This document shows positions 33,931-46,116 of a stretch of 64,000 bases of DNA, one piece after another; within the stretch, counting starts at the first letter, position 1; each line of letters opens with the position of its first letter. The stretch covers positions 4,526,001 through 4,590,000 of the forward strand of contig CM059622.1 of assembly GCA_030435675.1 (NCBI GenBank), written 5' to 3'. The notes under the pieces were generated by a model. It was given only the letters and a program-made list of their open reading frames with translations. It did no database searches and had not been told where the DNA came from. The DNA is from Steinernema hermaphroditum. Lineage: Eukaryota; Nematoda; Chromadorea; Rhabditida; Steinernematidae. A program made the position numbers and the translations under genes.

Positions 33931-36900
33931 CATATTCCTCAACGCAGACGGCCTCGAAAATAGCCCTAACAGGATTAGCATCTGCCCACGAAAACAGTAA
34001 TGGCAAGTGACTAAGCATTTTTAGAGCAAATAATTTAGCGCGTCACTAAGCGCGTTGTTTCGCGCCTCGTGGGCAGAAAGAAAAGAGAAAATAACATTTG
34101 CGCTTCGAATCTGTCCTTATAAACGACTCATCCCATCATCCAATTACATCACGTTCATTAGAAGAAACGTTTGTTTTCGTCGAAGTTCTCTTAATGTTCT
34201 GCGTTAAAATGTCACGTCCGAGATGTTTTCACGTCAGGTGGACGCGCCCGTGGACCCGGCATCTGATCCGGATGCTTCCAGGCGTCAATGCCTACGCAGA
34301 GTCGCTGTGGAAGGAAGCAGCCATGACGCACTTATGAAGATGGGAATAGTACTGTGAACAAAATATGGATGTGCTCTGCACGGAATGTTGTTCAGAAATA
34401 GGATTTCAAATAGTGGTCAACAGGAAAACGGTCCCAAAAAGGAAAGGTCACGTCTAGAATAGACTGCCTGAATGATTTGGCTCTGCTAGAAGTGCTATAT
34501 ACACAACAAGCAGAGTCTTTCTGTTTCCAGTCATTACCCACTATTTCTTCTAGCAAACGCGATTGTTCACTACACCGTAAAACAGCACTGAAAACTGTGT
34601 AAGCTGAATAGACTTACGGGTCTTGGTGTGAGGTGTCTGATCCCTTCGTGAACCTCTCAGCCTCTGAACCGTGAGTTAGAAACACTCTCTTCCGATATGA
34701 ACAAGAGTGATGCCATCCAATATCGTCATTCGAGCAACATAAGTCGCACTTGTCGATGCACCTCTGGTAAAATGCTCCTTGTTTTCACACCTATCATGAC
34801 AAGAAAACTGTTTGTCCAATGGGAATAGCCTATAAAGTGCAGTGCCCTTATTACCGTGCAGTAAAGTGGAGATTGCTATTGTTAGCATCATCGTTAAAAA
34901 TGGAGCTGCTCAAAAATTTTCTATTGAACATCAACTTTTGAACTCTTTTGGGTGTTTACATGTACTACCTACCTGAATAAGACCCATGCTTAAGGTTAGC
35001 TATCGCTTTTGCTGGTGCACAGACAACAGCGTCCCAAAACGATATATTGCAAAAGGCAGTGGTGCTTGAAAGGTGTGTCACAACATATTACAGTACTCGA
35101 GCCTGGTCATTGTCATTGATAATAATCAAGTTTAGTACAAAAATAAAGACAAGTGAGTAGTTATGACAGATTGACCACGTGCATTTCGACGTAGACAGAC
35201 CGAACAGCCACCTAAACGGTCTACTATGCCCTTACTTTAGACCAGGAACCAAACAGTGTGTAAGCGTTATATAAGCGTGATATGTTGACAGTTTTTAGCC
35301 TATAAAGCTGATTAAGACACAAAAATAGATGAACTGAAGCTGGCTTATTTCCGGGTGCTTGTCTCAAACAGTCATTACTATCGTTTTTGTTGCACCCTAT
35401 AAAGAACAGAACATAGTATGTCGTCGAACAGCAACAACAATGAGAAGGCTAACGTGCGTTATGGTTAAGCTTGTCAATCGGAAAAGTTTTGAAGTTTCGT
35501 GAAGCATCAGAATACAAAGTCGTTTTTCCTAAAAAACGCCACAAAGTTTGATCATAAATGCAAAAATAGGGTCTTTTTAGCCGTTCAGATCGCACCATTA
35601 CACTTCATTTTTTTTACGGTTAACATGGAAATTTGGATAGGAATTTGGTACATACCGATCATGTAATGTATGACTTCCAAAAATTATTTCAATGAATTCT
35701 ATGGGCGACTCATATCAGATCCTATCTGTCAGTCAGACCATGGTCAACCTCTAACACACAGCTAGACAAGATCCATCAAAACAGTCTAAAATTGGAATGG
35801 AGCCTCTCCATTCAAAATAAAAACACTCCTACGAGCTTCCTTATTTGAAAAAAGAGATGAATGGAGCAAAACACGAAGCTCCGACCAGACTATTATCCGC
35901 GGTCCATCGATGCAAAAGCAAAAACGTTACATGAGACACCCACGTGCACGTCACTCTTCGTTTTGGAAGTGACATGAAGCGATGGGCGAGGAGCCGTAGG
36001 CCGTAATGAAAAACAAGGCCACGTTAAATTACGCATTTCGGGAAAATACAGCGCTAGAGACCGTCACAAAGATTGACACAAACAAACAATAGCTATATTT
36101 GGAGGCTAAAATCAGGTGATAATTGACTCAATTATGACGTTCGCACATCGGTGGGCCCAGAATACGTGGGCTTGTTTTCATAACAAATGGCACATAATAA
36201 GAAAAGATACAAAATCCGGGTATAAGGAGAAAGAGAAAAGGGGTAAATACTGTGACGCCACAAAACTGCAGAAAACAAAGAAGGCGATACAGTCGGAAAG
36301 GAAAGAAGAGGTTTTTTGTTGCGTTTGCAAAGTCGCGTTCTATCAACTATCAACTTTCGCAAAAAGTTCCGTGTAAGAATACTAATGCGTTCCAGAGACT
36401 ACATTCAATTATCCGACAGTTCAACTCTCCGTTTTTTTGTTGCTGACTGGGATATATTTACATTCGATTCATTGTTCTACTTTGTAGCTCTAATGTCCTT
36501 TTGTAAACATCCGTCTGACTCACGAAACAGCTTAGTATCTTGATTTTCAACGTCGCTGAAAAGGGACATTCCCACAAAATGGAGAGCGGAGCGGCGGTGC
36601 ATCTAAAAGCGGAAAAACTTCTCCGCTCAAAAATCTCAAACTGTTCCTCACCTTCGTTTTCAATGAACAAAACCAAAAATACGAAAGATGTTGGCAACCA
36701 CTTGTCAGTATGTACAAGTTTCTCACAAAATGCACAAAGTAAAATGAACAAAAAAAGTAGACAGAATGTGTTGATGTAATTTTCTTCGAATAGACTCTCA
36801 TAGGTTTTGTACCATCGTAAAAGTCCTGACGCAGTGTCGACACCCTTTTGATGTCCACTTTCTACATCGTTTATCTTCCGGAATCAATGACATTACACCA

Positions 36901-37059
36901 TGAATTACGAACGAATGCTAGAATGACAAGTACACCGTAGTGACGGTTGTTCGGTTGACCAGATGAATTCCGATTAGAGCGCAGTAATCCACCAGTTTGA
37001 TCTAAGCAGCGAAGAGCTGAATCCTGTCGTGACGCGGTGGTGAAACACAGCAGGCGAAG

Positions 37060-37203
37060 TGGAATCGGAAGGGAACTGAAGTTAAAGCTCTGAAACCGCG
37101 CGGACTTCGGAGCTCCAACGTTTCGGGCGGCGGTGACGGGATAGGCAAGACGTTGGAACTACGACTTTGGTGTTACAGGCCTTCTGGAAGTCGGAATCAT
37201 TGT
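37060..37203 (-). repeat. R1 dispersed element, copy 4
   Basis: On the minus strand it reads CTTCCAGAAGGCCTGTAACAC followed by a GTCGTAGTTCCAACGTCTTG block, giving FQKACNTK then VVVPTSCLS in translation. This matches copies 5 and 6 in sequence and order. The frame is interrupted downstream. Confidence 0.5.
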
Positions 37204-39635
37204 GCCCTAGTCACAAAAATAACTGTGCTTAAAAAGAAAGGAAATTATGAGGAGATTTGACAGCAGATAGTACGAAAAATCACCTATGAGAGTGGACTTC
37301 AAAAATTCAACGAGTATCGTCTTTAAACATTAAATTCACTATTAAATTGACAGTGGTTTCCTACATATGAGCTATCACTTTATTTTGCGCAGAACTCATC
37401 TTTGGGCAAAATAGAACTTTTCGGTTTTAATAGTTTCAATCACCAAAAATTTGGATTCTGAATATGAGAAGCGAAGTCGGTGTACTCTTGGGAATGTCAC
37501 GGAGTTATCGCTGATATCTTATGAAAGTGTTGGAGTTTCCGTTAATCATTTTTGCAATTTCTTTACTTAAGTGAGCAGATTGTCGACAAAGCAGAATGTC
37601 GACCGCAAACACTTTATATTTCGTCTGATTCCATGCCGCTTACTTGACTTACTGGCTGAAAGTTTAGTGCTTTTACGCCCAGTATCAAGGGAACAATAAC
37701 CATACAGTTATGCACAGACCAAAAGAGGGTGCTGACATGATCTATCAGGGACAGCAAAGAGTCCATCATAGATCACCTCACTTAGCGCTTGATCCTCTCT
37801 TGTAAGAGATAATGCGCCTTTTGGCTTTAAGCGCGCTGAGATAGCCAAGCATGGTGCCCACAAACGGTACAAAACATATGTCAAAAATTATAAACATCTC
37901 TGGATTGGTTCCTCTAGCTAAGGTTTCTGTTATCGAAATTTCGCTCTAACTTGCGCTGTCTGCCGATACAGCACGGGAAAAACTACTCAGATTTTATTCA
38001 ATAAAAAAAAATTGATGTGTGACGATGCACCACGCCACTTTTCTTGTACCTCTATTACTCATCCATCATTGTTCGTTCTTTTTGACAGCACCAATTATGC
38101 TTTCGAACTTATACCCAATTAGATAAATTGGGACCACGGTAAATCTCACGTCGAAAGTCGTACCATGTTTACGAGAATCACGGGACTTTGAGTGAATTAG
38201 CTGACCAAGTTGCCGCTTTTATGATATCAGAATGCGTGAAGCGTCAATTGGCAATTTATTTCTTGCATTTCGGATGTTTATTCAATCAGAACGGTAGCCA
38301 ACTTGTGCAGGAATGGTAAGTTTCATGACATTTATGTTAATGAGATATAGTGGAGCACAGCAAGTACGAAGTAATTGAGAACAAGGACTACAAGTGCTCG
38401 GGAAATAGGGACCAGAAAGGTGATTTGCGATAAGATCTGCAGGCAATCTTTGACCCAAAAGTTGGCATTTCTAAAATTCAATTCCGCTTTGTAATTTCAA
38501 AACATTTTGTGCCTTTCCTTTTTTATTATTAATGCACAAAAAGGACACGACATAAATTATGATGGAAGTGAGACACGTACCATTATGGCCAGAAGAAAGG
38601 CGCATAAACCTAATGAGCAAGATGCGTGATCTTTCGCCAGCCATAGAGATATTCGTTCCTCATGGTTTTGAATTTCAATGGAGACCTTTAAAACACGGGT
38701 TGACACGAGAGTTTCTAGTGCAAGGGATTGAAAAAGGGTGCAGCATGACGTTATCGGGAAGGCTGATGCGCATAGAAAGATTCTACTTTTAATCATTTCA
38801 AATGATGTCATGCCAATAAGTCGACAACACTCGATGCAAAGAAGGATTTAATGTCCATGATGTGGAATTTTTGTTTCAGGTAAATCCTCCTACGAAAACT
38901 GACGAGAATGTCATGGGTTCAGTTAATTAACGAACAAACTGGCCATTAGCATGAAAACCAACCTTCTCAACAAAAAAAGAGATGATGTATTGAATTTGTT
39001 TCAGGAATGGAATAATGAACAGTGTCCCGGGATATTGTAAGAAGCTGCAGGAAGAGTTATAAGCAGAGATGCCAACTGAGGTGAGCCGTAGCCGGAGTCG
39101 CAGCCTGCTCCGGCTAGGATTGCGAAATTTCACCAAAGAATTCACCGTTTCACCAAAATAAAAAGGCACTAATTCTAAATTATAATCAAGTGTTAAAGAT
39201 TTAACGAGCCTCTAGTTTCCACAGCCAAGGCCAATTCGATTGGTTGCGGCCACTCATTTCTGAAATGTCCGAGTTGGAGTCCAAAGTCGATGTCCAAAAA
39301 ACCACCGACTCTCTAGTCCGGACCAACGAGCCCGGACTCGTTTTCGAACTCTGGTTGTGGCTCTCCATTACACTTAATTGCTTGTCATTTGAATATCAAA
39401 TGCATGGAGCGGACTATTCTAGCGTGGGGGTCGTCAATCTAGCATCTCGAGGTGATTGTTGCACTGCCCATACAGTGTTAAATGTGCGATGGATGGCGAT
39501 TGTCCTTAAACGGGTGTAGCTGTCCACAGCTGTTGTTTGACCAGCAGACTCCTATGTGACATCAAAGGAAAACGTGCAAAAGAAGTAGAATAAACTCGCC
39601 CCAAAAATTTTTTGACTTCGCACGTGATATGCTCT
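37204..39635. other. Intergenic spacer
   Basis: AT-rich. Two weak GAGTC-type repeats lie near 39065-39120 and 39258-39365. A 77-codon plus-strand frame at 38559 has no recognised motif and is not called. Confidence 0.4.
39258..39365. repeat. GAGTC-rich repeat, eroded copy
   Basis: It contains CCGAGTTGGAGTCCAAA, CTCTAGTCCGGACC and CGAGCCCGGACTCG, aligning with the reverse complement of the element at 6220-6317. The ends are not clear. Confidence 0.4.
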
Positions 39636-40058
39636 TCAAACGAGATCAGCCTCGATCTCACTCAAGGTATTCGCCATTTGTACGATCATTCGTGGATCAG
39701 GTAGAGCTAAGAAAGACATGTCCTGCGAAGAAGCGCGTCTTATAATAGTGGCTGTCATAACTTTGATGTTGATCATCTTGGAAGCATACTGATATGTGCA
39801 TTTGGTAAAAAGACCGGTTAATAAACTAGGTATACTAGTTAATACTATGTAGTACACCACTTCGCATTCCTGGTAAAGGTGCCATATTGAGAAGAAAAGA
39901 AAAAAGGAAATTTTTGGAACCGACACAGAGTATTGTGAACTCGGGGAACGTTTACCGCAGGTGCCATTTTCAATGATACAACTCAAGAATTTTAACTCGT
40001 AGAAACATTTCTTCTGTATGGTTCTCCTGAGTTTACGCGCACAATAAAAGGAGTGTAG
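39636..40058 (-). CDS. Weak candidate: terminal exon of a membrane protein, 140 codons
   Basis: The minus-strand frame is open from an acceptor-like AAAATATTTAG (just above 40058) to a stop at 39636-39638. Residues about 49-85 are mainly hydrophobic, including KISFFLFFSIWHLY and VVYYIVLTSIPSLLTGLF; the ends are polar. This could be the last exon of a multi-pass receptor, but no family is recognised and a frame this long is expected by chance a few times in such DNA. The bases just upstream (40061-40190) are partly duplicated at 47107-47240. Confidence 0.22.
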   Translation of the reverse strand, partial: LHSFYCARKLRRTIQKKCFYELKFLSCIIENGTCGKRSPSSQYSVSVPKISFFLFFSIWHLYQECEVVYYIVLTSIPSLLTGLFTKCTYQYASKMINIKVMTATIIRRASSQDMSFLALPDPRMIVQMANTLSEIEADLV

Positions 40059-40060
40059 CT

Positions 40061-40190
40061 AAATATTTTGCTTAGTGCAAGCCTACGCTCTAAGTTACTT
40101 TAAGTTGATTATAATTGAGATTGTGAAGGCGTTGCCCTTGTTTACTGATTTATTCGTCATTTCCGGTCCTTTTGAGGTGACATTTCTTCT
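40061..40190 (-). repeat. Duplicated segment, copy 1 (partner near 47107-47240)
   Basis: AAATATTTTG(C/T)TTAGTGCAA, then a CCTACGCTC/CCCACGCTC block, then ACTTTAA, GATTAT and GGCGTTG blocks occur in order in both places. On the minus strand both copies keep the reading ER..AL(S/N)KIF. Confidence 0.45.
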
Positions 40191-43100
40191 TACAATAAGG
40201 TTCCTTTACTCTTATCAAGTAGAAATTAGTTGTTTATAGACGAACAGTGTGCGTGCAGACCAACGAAGCCAAAGAATTCAGGGCCACAAATGATGTGAGT
40301 TATAATGCACACAAGAAAAACAACTACAAAGTAACGTATGAAAGCAGAACAGAGAAAGAAATAAAGGTGTGCTCTATGTGGGGGACATTGATGGTTTTCG
40401 AACGCAAAAATATTCTTTGGGGACACAACGGCGTAGGAAAATAACTGATGGACGAATTAATGACAAGAAACATATCAAACAGTGAAAGTCGAGTGGTTAT
40501 GGTCAAAAGTCGGAGTAAAAATGGCGAATAATTCATGAAAACTCACACGGTCCTAGATTACTTTTCGGATTTTAGGCATTTTGAAGCACGTCACGACCAT
40601 TAGCGTAAAAGCGTTCCCATGAACTTTGTGTTCTTAAACAAATCCGAAAGAAGTGGTGAGTTTTAAGAAACCAGTCAGTGAAATGTACGCACACTTTTCT
40701 TTCGAAAGGATAGTTTTTTTATTTTGAAATCAACCTTGTCGTGGCATACGTCTCTTATGAGTGGGATGAAAGTTGTCCAGATTCAGAACGCACATAAGGA
40801 GAGCGATTAATGATGATGAGAGCGGTCTTAGCACACACCAAAGCATGAATGTTCAAATCAGAAGTCCTAGCTTGTTCTGAATTGACAAGCTCATACCATA
40901 ACGTTCAAAATGAAACTGAACTCACGCAATCAATGTAGAAGATATGAAAGAAACCAGCAATCAGTACTTTAGTACATCTAAAATACATTTCTTCGGTTCT
41001 TATCGAACTCAATAGTCCAATAGGCTTGACAAAGAACTCTGATTTTCGAAGCCTCCCTCGCTTATTTTGTATTGTACTCCTTGAAGTTGTACATCTTTTT
41101 AGAAGAACTTCTGCGAATGCACTGAAGGATCGTAGCTCTAACAGAAAGAGAAGAAGCGAAGACTTGTGGGAATCCTAGAACTAAAAGAACACCATTTGAG
41201 ATTTCAAAATGGACTTGAAGAGTGGGACTCTCACGGACAATTGCCTCGACTGTGAGTGTCCTTTTGGTCAAAACAGTGCTACATATCCTTTTCGACATCC
41301 CTCCTTGTCAGTTTTGCTTCCTTGCGGTCTCTGTTGTGTTTGTGTGCATTACCATGACGATGAACATCTAGTCTGGATTTTGGTCTCGACGCTCAAGCAT
41401 TCTGTTTACATTTTACCATGACAATTATTTTCGTAAACAAGAAAGTGGGAAACAAAACGTGAAGCTTATGGTTCCGTCATGGTGCCAAAAGGCGGCCTAT
41501 GTTCCGGCTTTAAAAAGAGAAATTGAGCGATTTCATTCTTTGCTGATACTTAAGGTCTTTTGCGCTCTGACCATCGGCGTGTTAAAACTCGAAAGCGATT
41601 TTACCGCAATCTGAAAGTACGTTGCTTATGAAAGGATGCATACATTGTACAATTTTTTTTATTTGATTTAATTTCATTTCATGTTCTCTTACTTCGGAAC
41701 CTTTTAGAGAAATATTTTATTTGGAGAGCAGCGGCATAGAAGTAGTCTTAGATGAACTTGTATTCCGTTCTGTGAATGCAATCACAATGACCTTATCGTA
41801 GCATATTTAGACTGTTTAGACTGATGTTTGTGATTACAATTACAGGTCACAGTAAAGACAACAAACTCACTACCTCCTAAATGAAAAATATACACCGCGG
41901 CGCGCGATTTCGCACCTTTTTTGTAATAGACCAGCGTGGAAATCCGAAAGGGCCGAGATACCATAGCTGTGCGGGCGGCAAGAACGGTGCAAACATAGTG
42001 CTAGTGGAATTGTCCGAATCTGTTTCATTCGCTATCGGTCGGGGCCGGTTCCGGTTGTTCACTTTACAGAAAGACGGCTTTTTTTTATCGGAAGCAAGCT
42101 CCCTTTATCCAAACACTTTATGATACAGGCCTTGTTCCTACGAGATCCTTGCTGCCTGCTGCCGCCAAGTGAACCGTTGCCAAGATAATACAAAAGCAAG
42201 CGATGGTTGCTGTTTACCGCCCGTACTCGAACAAACGTATTTCGAGTACGATCACTTTGAACCAGAACTCTTTACTTTCAACGCGATATTAATTCATGCG
42301 AAAGCTGGACATGAGTTAGATGCTGCTAACAAAGCACAGAACTATCCTGGCGTAAAGTAGTCAGTCGTAAACAAAAGACTGCCAATGTTGCAAAAGAAGT
42401 TTTTCGAGAATCTCTTTTCCGAGAATTTTTAACGTCTTTGCACTTTTTCACCTCTGAGAAGACGTTCGGCGTTGTTCGCTGCAAGGACGCAAACAATCGT
42501 TTTGCACTTTTGCGGTGATCTAATGACGTTTTTTCGCCTTCACTCGGGTGAGAAACGCGAGAAGATGCGACGGGGGACTAGCAAATTTGGTCAGGAATCC
42601 TATTCTTTTTGGGGTAGTTTCTGGGAGGTGATATCGAAAAACAATGTGTAATTTACAAAGAAAGCGAGAATTTGCAGTTCAGTTAAAAGGACGGCAGTCC
42701 AGTTAAAACATTGGGAACAAAACAAATTGGACGCAATACTCTCATAGCGTTCATTTATATCCGTTTCGATAAGGTACCGGGCAAAAAAATGCTACATAAA
42801 CACGTCGGCGAAGAAAATATCCGGGCTTTAGCGGGCTGAATCGCCAGAGAGCCTAAACTAAAGCGAAATAGCGCATAGACCGCTGATTAATTCCCAGTTC
42901 ACTCTAAATCTCAGAGTTTATGTGCTTCAGACTTGTAAGTTGTGATCACAAAAATCAGAAACCCAAAAAGCCTTAGGCTAACAGGTCTAAGTTTGAAATA
43001 GAAATTAATGAATAATGAAAGTTAAGTCAAACCGATTTAGAGTGAAGCAGACAATCTTTCACTTGATAAGCAGCTATCCAATCAAAATGCCGTCTTATAT

Positions 43101-44330
43101 ATGTCCTTTGAAATAAACGAATCGGAAACTCCATGAAACAGACAACAACGTTACTCCCACGAAATCCTTAACGAAGGGAAATTTGATGCATTCTGGTTGA
43201 GGGATCCTGGAAGATGCTTTGATCTTTGATTGCTCTTCGCCTAGTGGTCCGTAAAAGGACAATTGCCACTGAATCGTTCATATCCAGTGTTTTTGGTATC
43301 AAAAATAGTACGTGACGCAATTTGTAAAGAAATACCGTACACGGCCGCACACTCATTCACTCGCACCATTTTCGTGATAACTCACCAAAAATTGTTAACG
43401 GTGATTCTGTGTGTTTCATAGCGGCTCTACGGTGAAAATCTTGTGGTAGACTTACACTATTTATGTCCGAACCTGTAGTTTTTTATCCGCGCGGTCTGTG
43501 CCAACGTTCGATGTAAACCAAGATAACTAGATATTGCTCAATTTGTTCATTTTTTGTGACATACAGAGAACTGGACATAGCTGAGTTTGGTTGGTTTTGG
43601 AAAACATCACCGTTATTGATTGCAGTAATTGCATGATTTCGCGCAATATGAAGAACGTCTTGTATTTTCTTTTCAAGGTTCGCCGATCGCCGATGAACAC
43701 CAAGTTCGATCCGGTTCTGGAACGCACGCAATTCTGTGTTCGTTCCTGTTTGTAGGAAGCAAATTTCTGCAAACTGCAAAACAACGCCGTTTTGTAGTGC
43801 ACTTTGCAGTGACGTACCAACTATGCGTGTGGCATGAAACTATTTTAAACGACTGGAGTCGTCATGCACAGATTGCAGAATTGGGCACGTATAAGGCTCC
43901 ATCAAAGAAAGGAATGTGTGATTCGATTCGCTCGTCCGCACCTTAAATTTCTTAGGATTATGATGTTATGATTGAAATTCAGATTAAATCTCACATTAAA
44001 TGTTGGAAGCAAAATATTTGGCAAAATATAATTTCGAAGATTATTTCCAATCTGACTATCGACAAATGTGTTTAGTAAATTCTATTCTTTTACTCGGATG
44101 TTTTTATGAAATTGGCGTGACATGTTGAGATGACAACCCATCTTCGATTGCACTTTGTTTCTTCACCTCCAATTACTTTCTCACGTGCGTTATCCTCGAA
44201 TCGCAAGATGTCGGCGGCGCCACCTTGAAGCCATCAAATGATCTACGGCGAGACGATAGCTCGCCATGGCTTTTCAAAAACCCTGTTCGCACCCGAAAAA
44301 CGGTCATTAAGCCATGAGGTGACCCACTTT
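40191..44330. other. Intergenic spacer before the His-rich gene
   Basis: No gene is supported. Hydrophobic minus-strand frames at 40226-40536 might belong with the weak candidate at 39636-40058, but no phase-consistent splice chain was found. Confidence 0.35.
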
Positions 44331-44337
44331 GCGCCAG

Positions 44338-44344
44338 TATATAA
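44338..44344 (+). promoter_or_regulatory. TATA box of the His-rich protein gene
   Basis: TATATAA lies 58 bases before the ATG at 44402, in a GC-rich promoter stretch. It predicts a 5' leader of roughly 30 bases. Confidence 0.6.
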
Positions 44345-44401
44345 CCGACGGCGATGGCCGTCATCCTCATCATCTCACTCAGTTGAGCACCTCGCCTCCT
44401 C

Positions 44402-45100
44402 ATGTGTTCTCCGCTCGTTTTATTCGCCTTGGCGGCCTTGTCGACAGCGGCCTTCGCCCAGCACGGCTACTACGGCGACTACTACCATCCCGGCTCCGAG
44501 TACCACCAAGGCGACCACTACGGCTCCGACGCTGAGAAGTATGGCTACTACGACAAGGGCATGGACGGGCACCAGAAGGGCTGGAAGCATGGAGATTACG
44601 GACACTACGACGGCGACCACGAGCACGGTGGCCACAAGTACGGCAAGCACGGCTACCACGACGGCAGCGACTACTACAAGGGCGCCGCCGCCAAGGGCCA
44701 CAAGCACGCCGCTGGTGAGCACGGTGACCACGAGGGCGAAGATGCCGGCGGATACAAGAAGTACTCCTACTACAGCGAAGGAACCAGCCCCGACGGATAC
44801 TACAAGAAGGGATCGTTTGGCAGCGAAGGCTATGACCACGAGAAGGGCAGCAAGCACGAGAAGAAGGACTACCACGGCGAAGGATACAAGAAGGGCCACC
44901 ACACCGGCGAGAAGGAACATGCCGGAAAGTACGGCGAGTACGAGAAGAAGGGTGGCGAGAAAGGATGGCACGGAAAGGGATTCGAGAAGCACGAGGGCGG
45001 CCACGAGAAGGACGAGTACGGTCAGGCCAAGTACGGTCAGGGCCACGAGCAGAAGCACCACGGCGACGACTACAAGTACGGAAAGGGCGACCACCACTAG
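44402..45100 (+). CDS. Secreted His/Gly/Tyr/Lys-rich protein, 232 aa
   Basis: Single-exon gene with a TATA box at 44338 and AATAAA at 45138-45143. Residues 1-19 (MCSPLVLFALAALSTAAFA) are a signal peptide. The rest is low complexity: GYYGDYYHPGSEYH, then many irregular repeats of G-H, K-H, Y-G and Y-K-K, with no cysteine in the mature chain and no dibasic processing plan. Other frames here (291 codons plus, 225 codons minus) are shadows of its biased codons. Such composition is seen in secreted cuticle, eggshell or metal-binding proteins; abundant histidine could bind zinc or copper, and tyrosine could allow cross-linking. These roles are inference. No named domain is recognised. Confidence 0.85.
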   Translation: MCSPLVLFALAALSTAAFAQHGYYGDYYHPGSEYHQGDHYGSDAEKYGYYDKGMDGHQKGWKHGDYGHYDGDHEHGGHKYGKHGYHDGSDYYKGAAAKGHKHAAGEHGDHEGEDAGGYKKYSYYSEGTSPDGYYKKGSFGSEGYDHEKGSKHEKKDYHGEGYKKGHHTGEKEHAGKYGEYEKKGGEKGWHGKGFEKHEGGHEKDEYGQAKYGQGHEQKHHGDDYKYGKGDHH

Positions 45101-45137
45101 ATCTGAGCTGTGATTGAGGAGTGCGACTTAAGTGTCC

Positions 45138-45143
45138 AATAAA
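45138..45143 (+). terminator. Polyadenylation signal of the His-rich gene
   Basis: AATAAA 37 bases after the stop codon at 45098-45100. Confidence 0.7.
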
Positions 45144-45600
45144 TGTTCAGTTTTAAATTGTCTTGAAGTACACAACAAAAGAGGTATTTCACGAAGTTCT
45201 TCAACTCTGGCGTTTCTCGAACGCGTCTTCCTATTGTCTTCTCCATTTTCTTAGACGATGTAAATATCAGCTTAACTGTTCTGAGGGAACTCGGGACTGC
45301 ATCACAAAATGATTACAAAATGATCGATTAAAATGCAACAAATGTGTTAGAGTAGAGTAGATTTGGTTAGGGTTAAGACCTTTACTCCTGCGAACAGAGT
45401 GGAAGAGAAGCGACCGCCAACGACGATTGCAACTCGAATGACAAGCAACATGCGCGAAGAGGCATTTGCAAGGGCACTTATTTCCTCTCACCATGCACTT
45501 CCATTACATAGCGAAGAGATGGAACCAACGATGAATTGCTGTAAGCTATCTAAGAACTAAATCGCTGTGTAGAATCAGCTGTTTATTGATACATAATCTG
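45144..45600. other. Spacer between the His-rich gene and the peptidase relic
   Basis: No gene is supported. A minus-strand AATAAA near 45581-45586 lies just past the stop of the peptidase relic at 45601. Confidence 0.4.
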
Positions 45601-46116
45601 CTAAACGCAGAAGCACAGAAGGTCCACCATTTGGGGATTATGGAGCGATTTGGGGATGGTGAAATCGTTTTTTAACTCAGGTGCGTATATCGCTGCAACT
45701 TTATCCAGCTTGACTGGTCCATGGGTTCTCGCGTCCTGTGAATTCTCTCTGTTGTCTCCAGCTATGTAGACTTCTCCTTCTTGAACATAATGTGCACAAC
45801 AATGCTTTCTGCTGCGCACCGTGACAGGAGCAATTGCCAAAACCCTTTTCTTTGCAAAATGTGCTGTCCACTTCCCTCCATTTACTATTCCATCGGATAA
45901 CTAACGATGTCACCAATATGCACTTCCAGATTTGGATCAGTAAAGCGACGAATGACGCCGACACAGAAGGATGGAAGTGTGGTAGAAGTGTGGTAGCTGC
46001 ATAGAACCGCCACCGCCTACATCACAGTAGAGGGATGGAGCTTTGTGACTGTTCACATATGAAACGAGCCGAACAAGTTTTTGCTGGTCTTCTTGAGAGA
46101 AATTGGACTCGTTCAT
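45601..46116 (-). pseudogene. Decayed mitochondrial inner membrane protease (S26 signal peptidase family)
   Basis: Minus strand. An ATG at 46116 opens MNESNFSQEDQQKLVRLV and leads to GGGGSMQ, the position of the catalytic serine. After a frame change comes VGVIRRFTDPNLEVHIGDIV, matching the family's substrate-binding strand. TAG and TAA then interrupt (45885-45887 onward), and a second frame change leads to KRVLAIAPV with the catalytic lysine, then VYIAGDNRENSQDARTHGPV, the diagnostic GDN-x3-S-x-D-x-R-x2-GPV box. Introns cannot repair it: the candidate gaps are 27 and 36 bases. Intact IMP1/IMP2 enzymes cleave presequences of proteins in the mitochondrial intermembrane space. The usual N-terminal membrane helix is not seen. 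Confidence 0.65.

Larger units (their letters stand above)
21325..36990. other. Long gene-poor spacer
   Basis: No confident gene is found in this stretch. Weak items are noted separately: frames near 25205-25653 and 27638-28400, related exon-like pieces at 31006 and 31453, and a membrane-anchor-like frame at 33688. Introns of larger genes could hide here, but no chain of exons with consistent phase was found. Confidence 0.4.

Noticed and set aside
44238..45113. 291-codon plus-strand and 225-codon minus-strand frames over the His-rich gene
   Set aside because: Both overlap the 232-residue signal-peptide protein and have monotonous Thr/Arg or Val/Leu composition, as expected from reading biased codons in a wrong frame.
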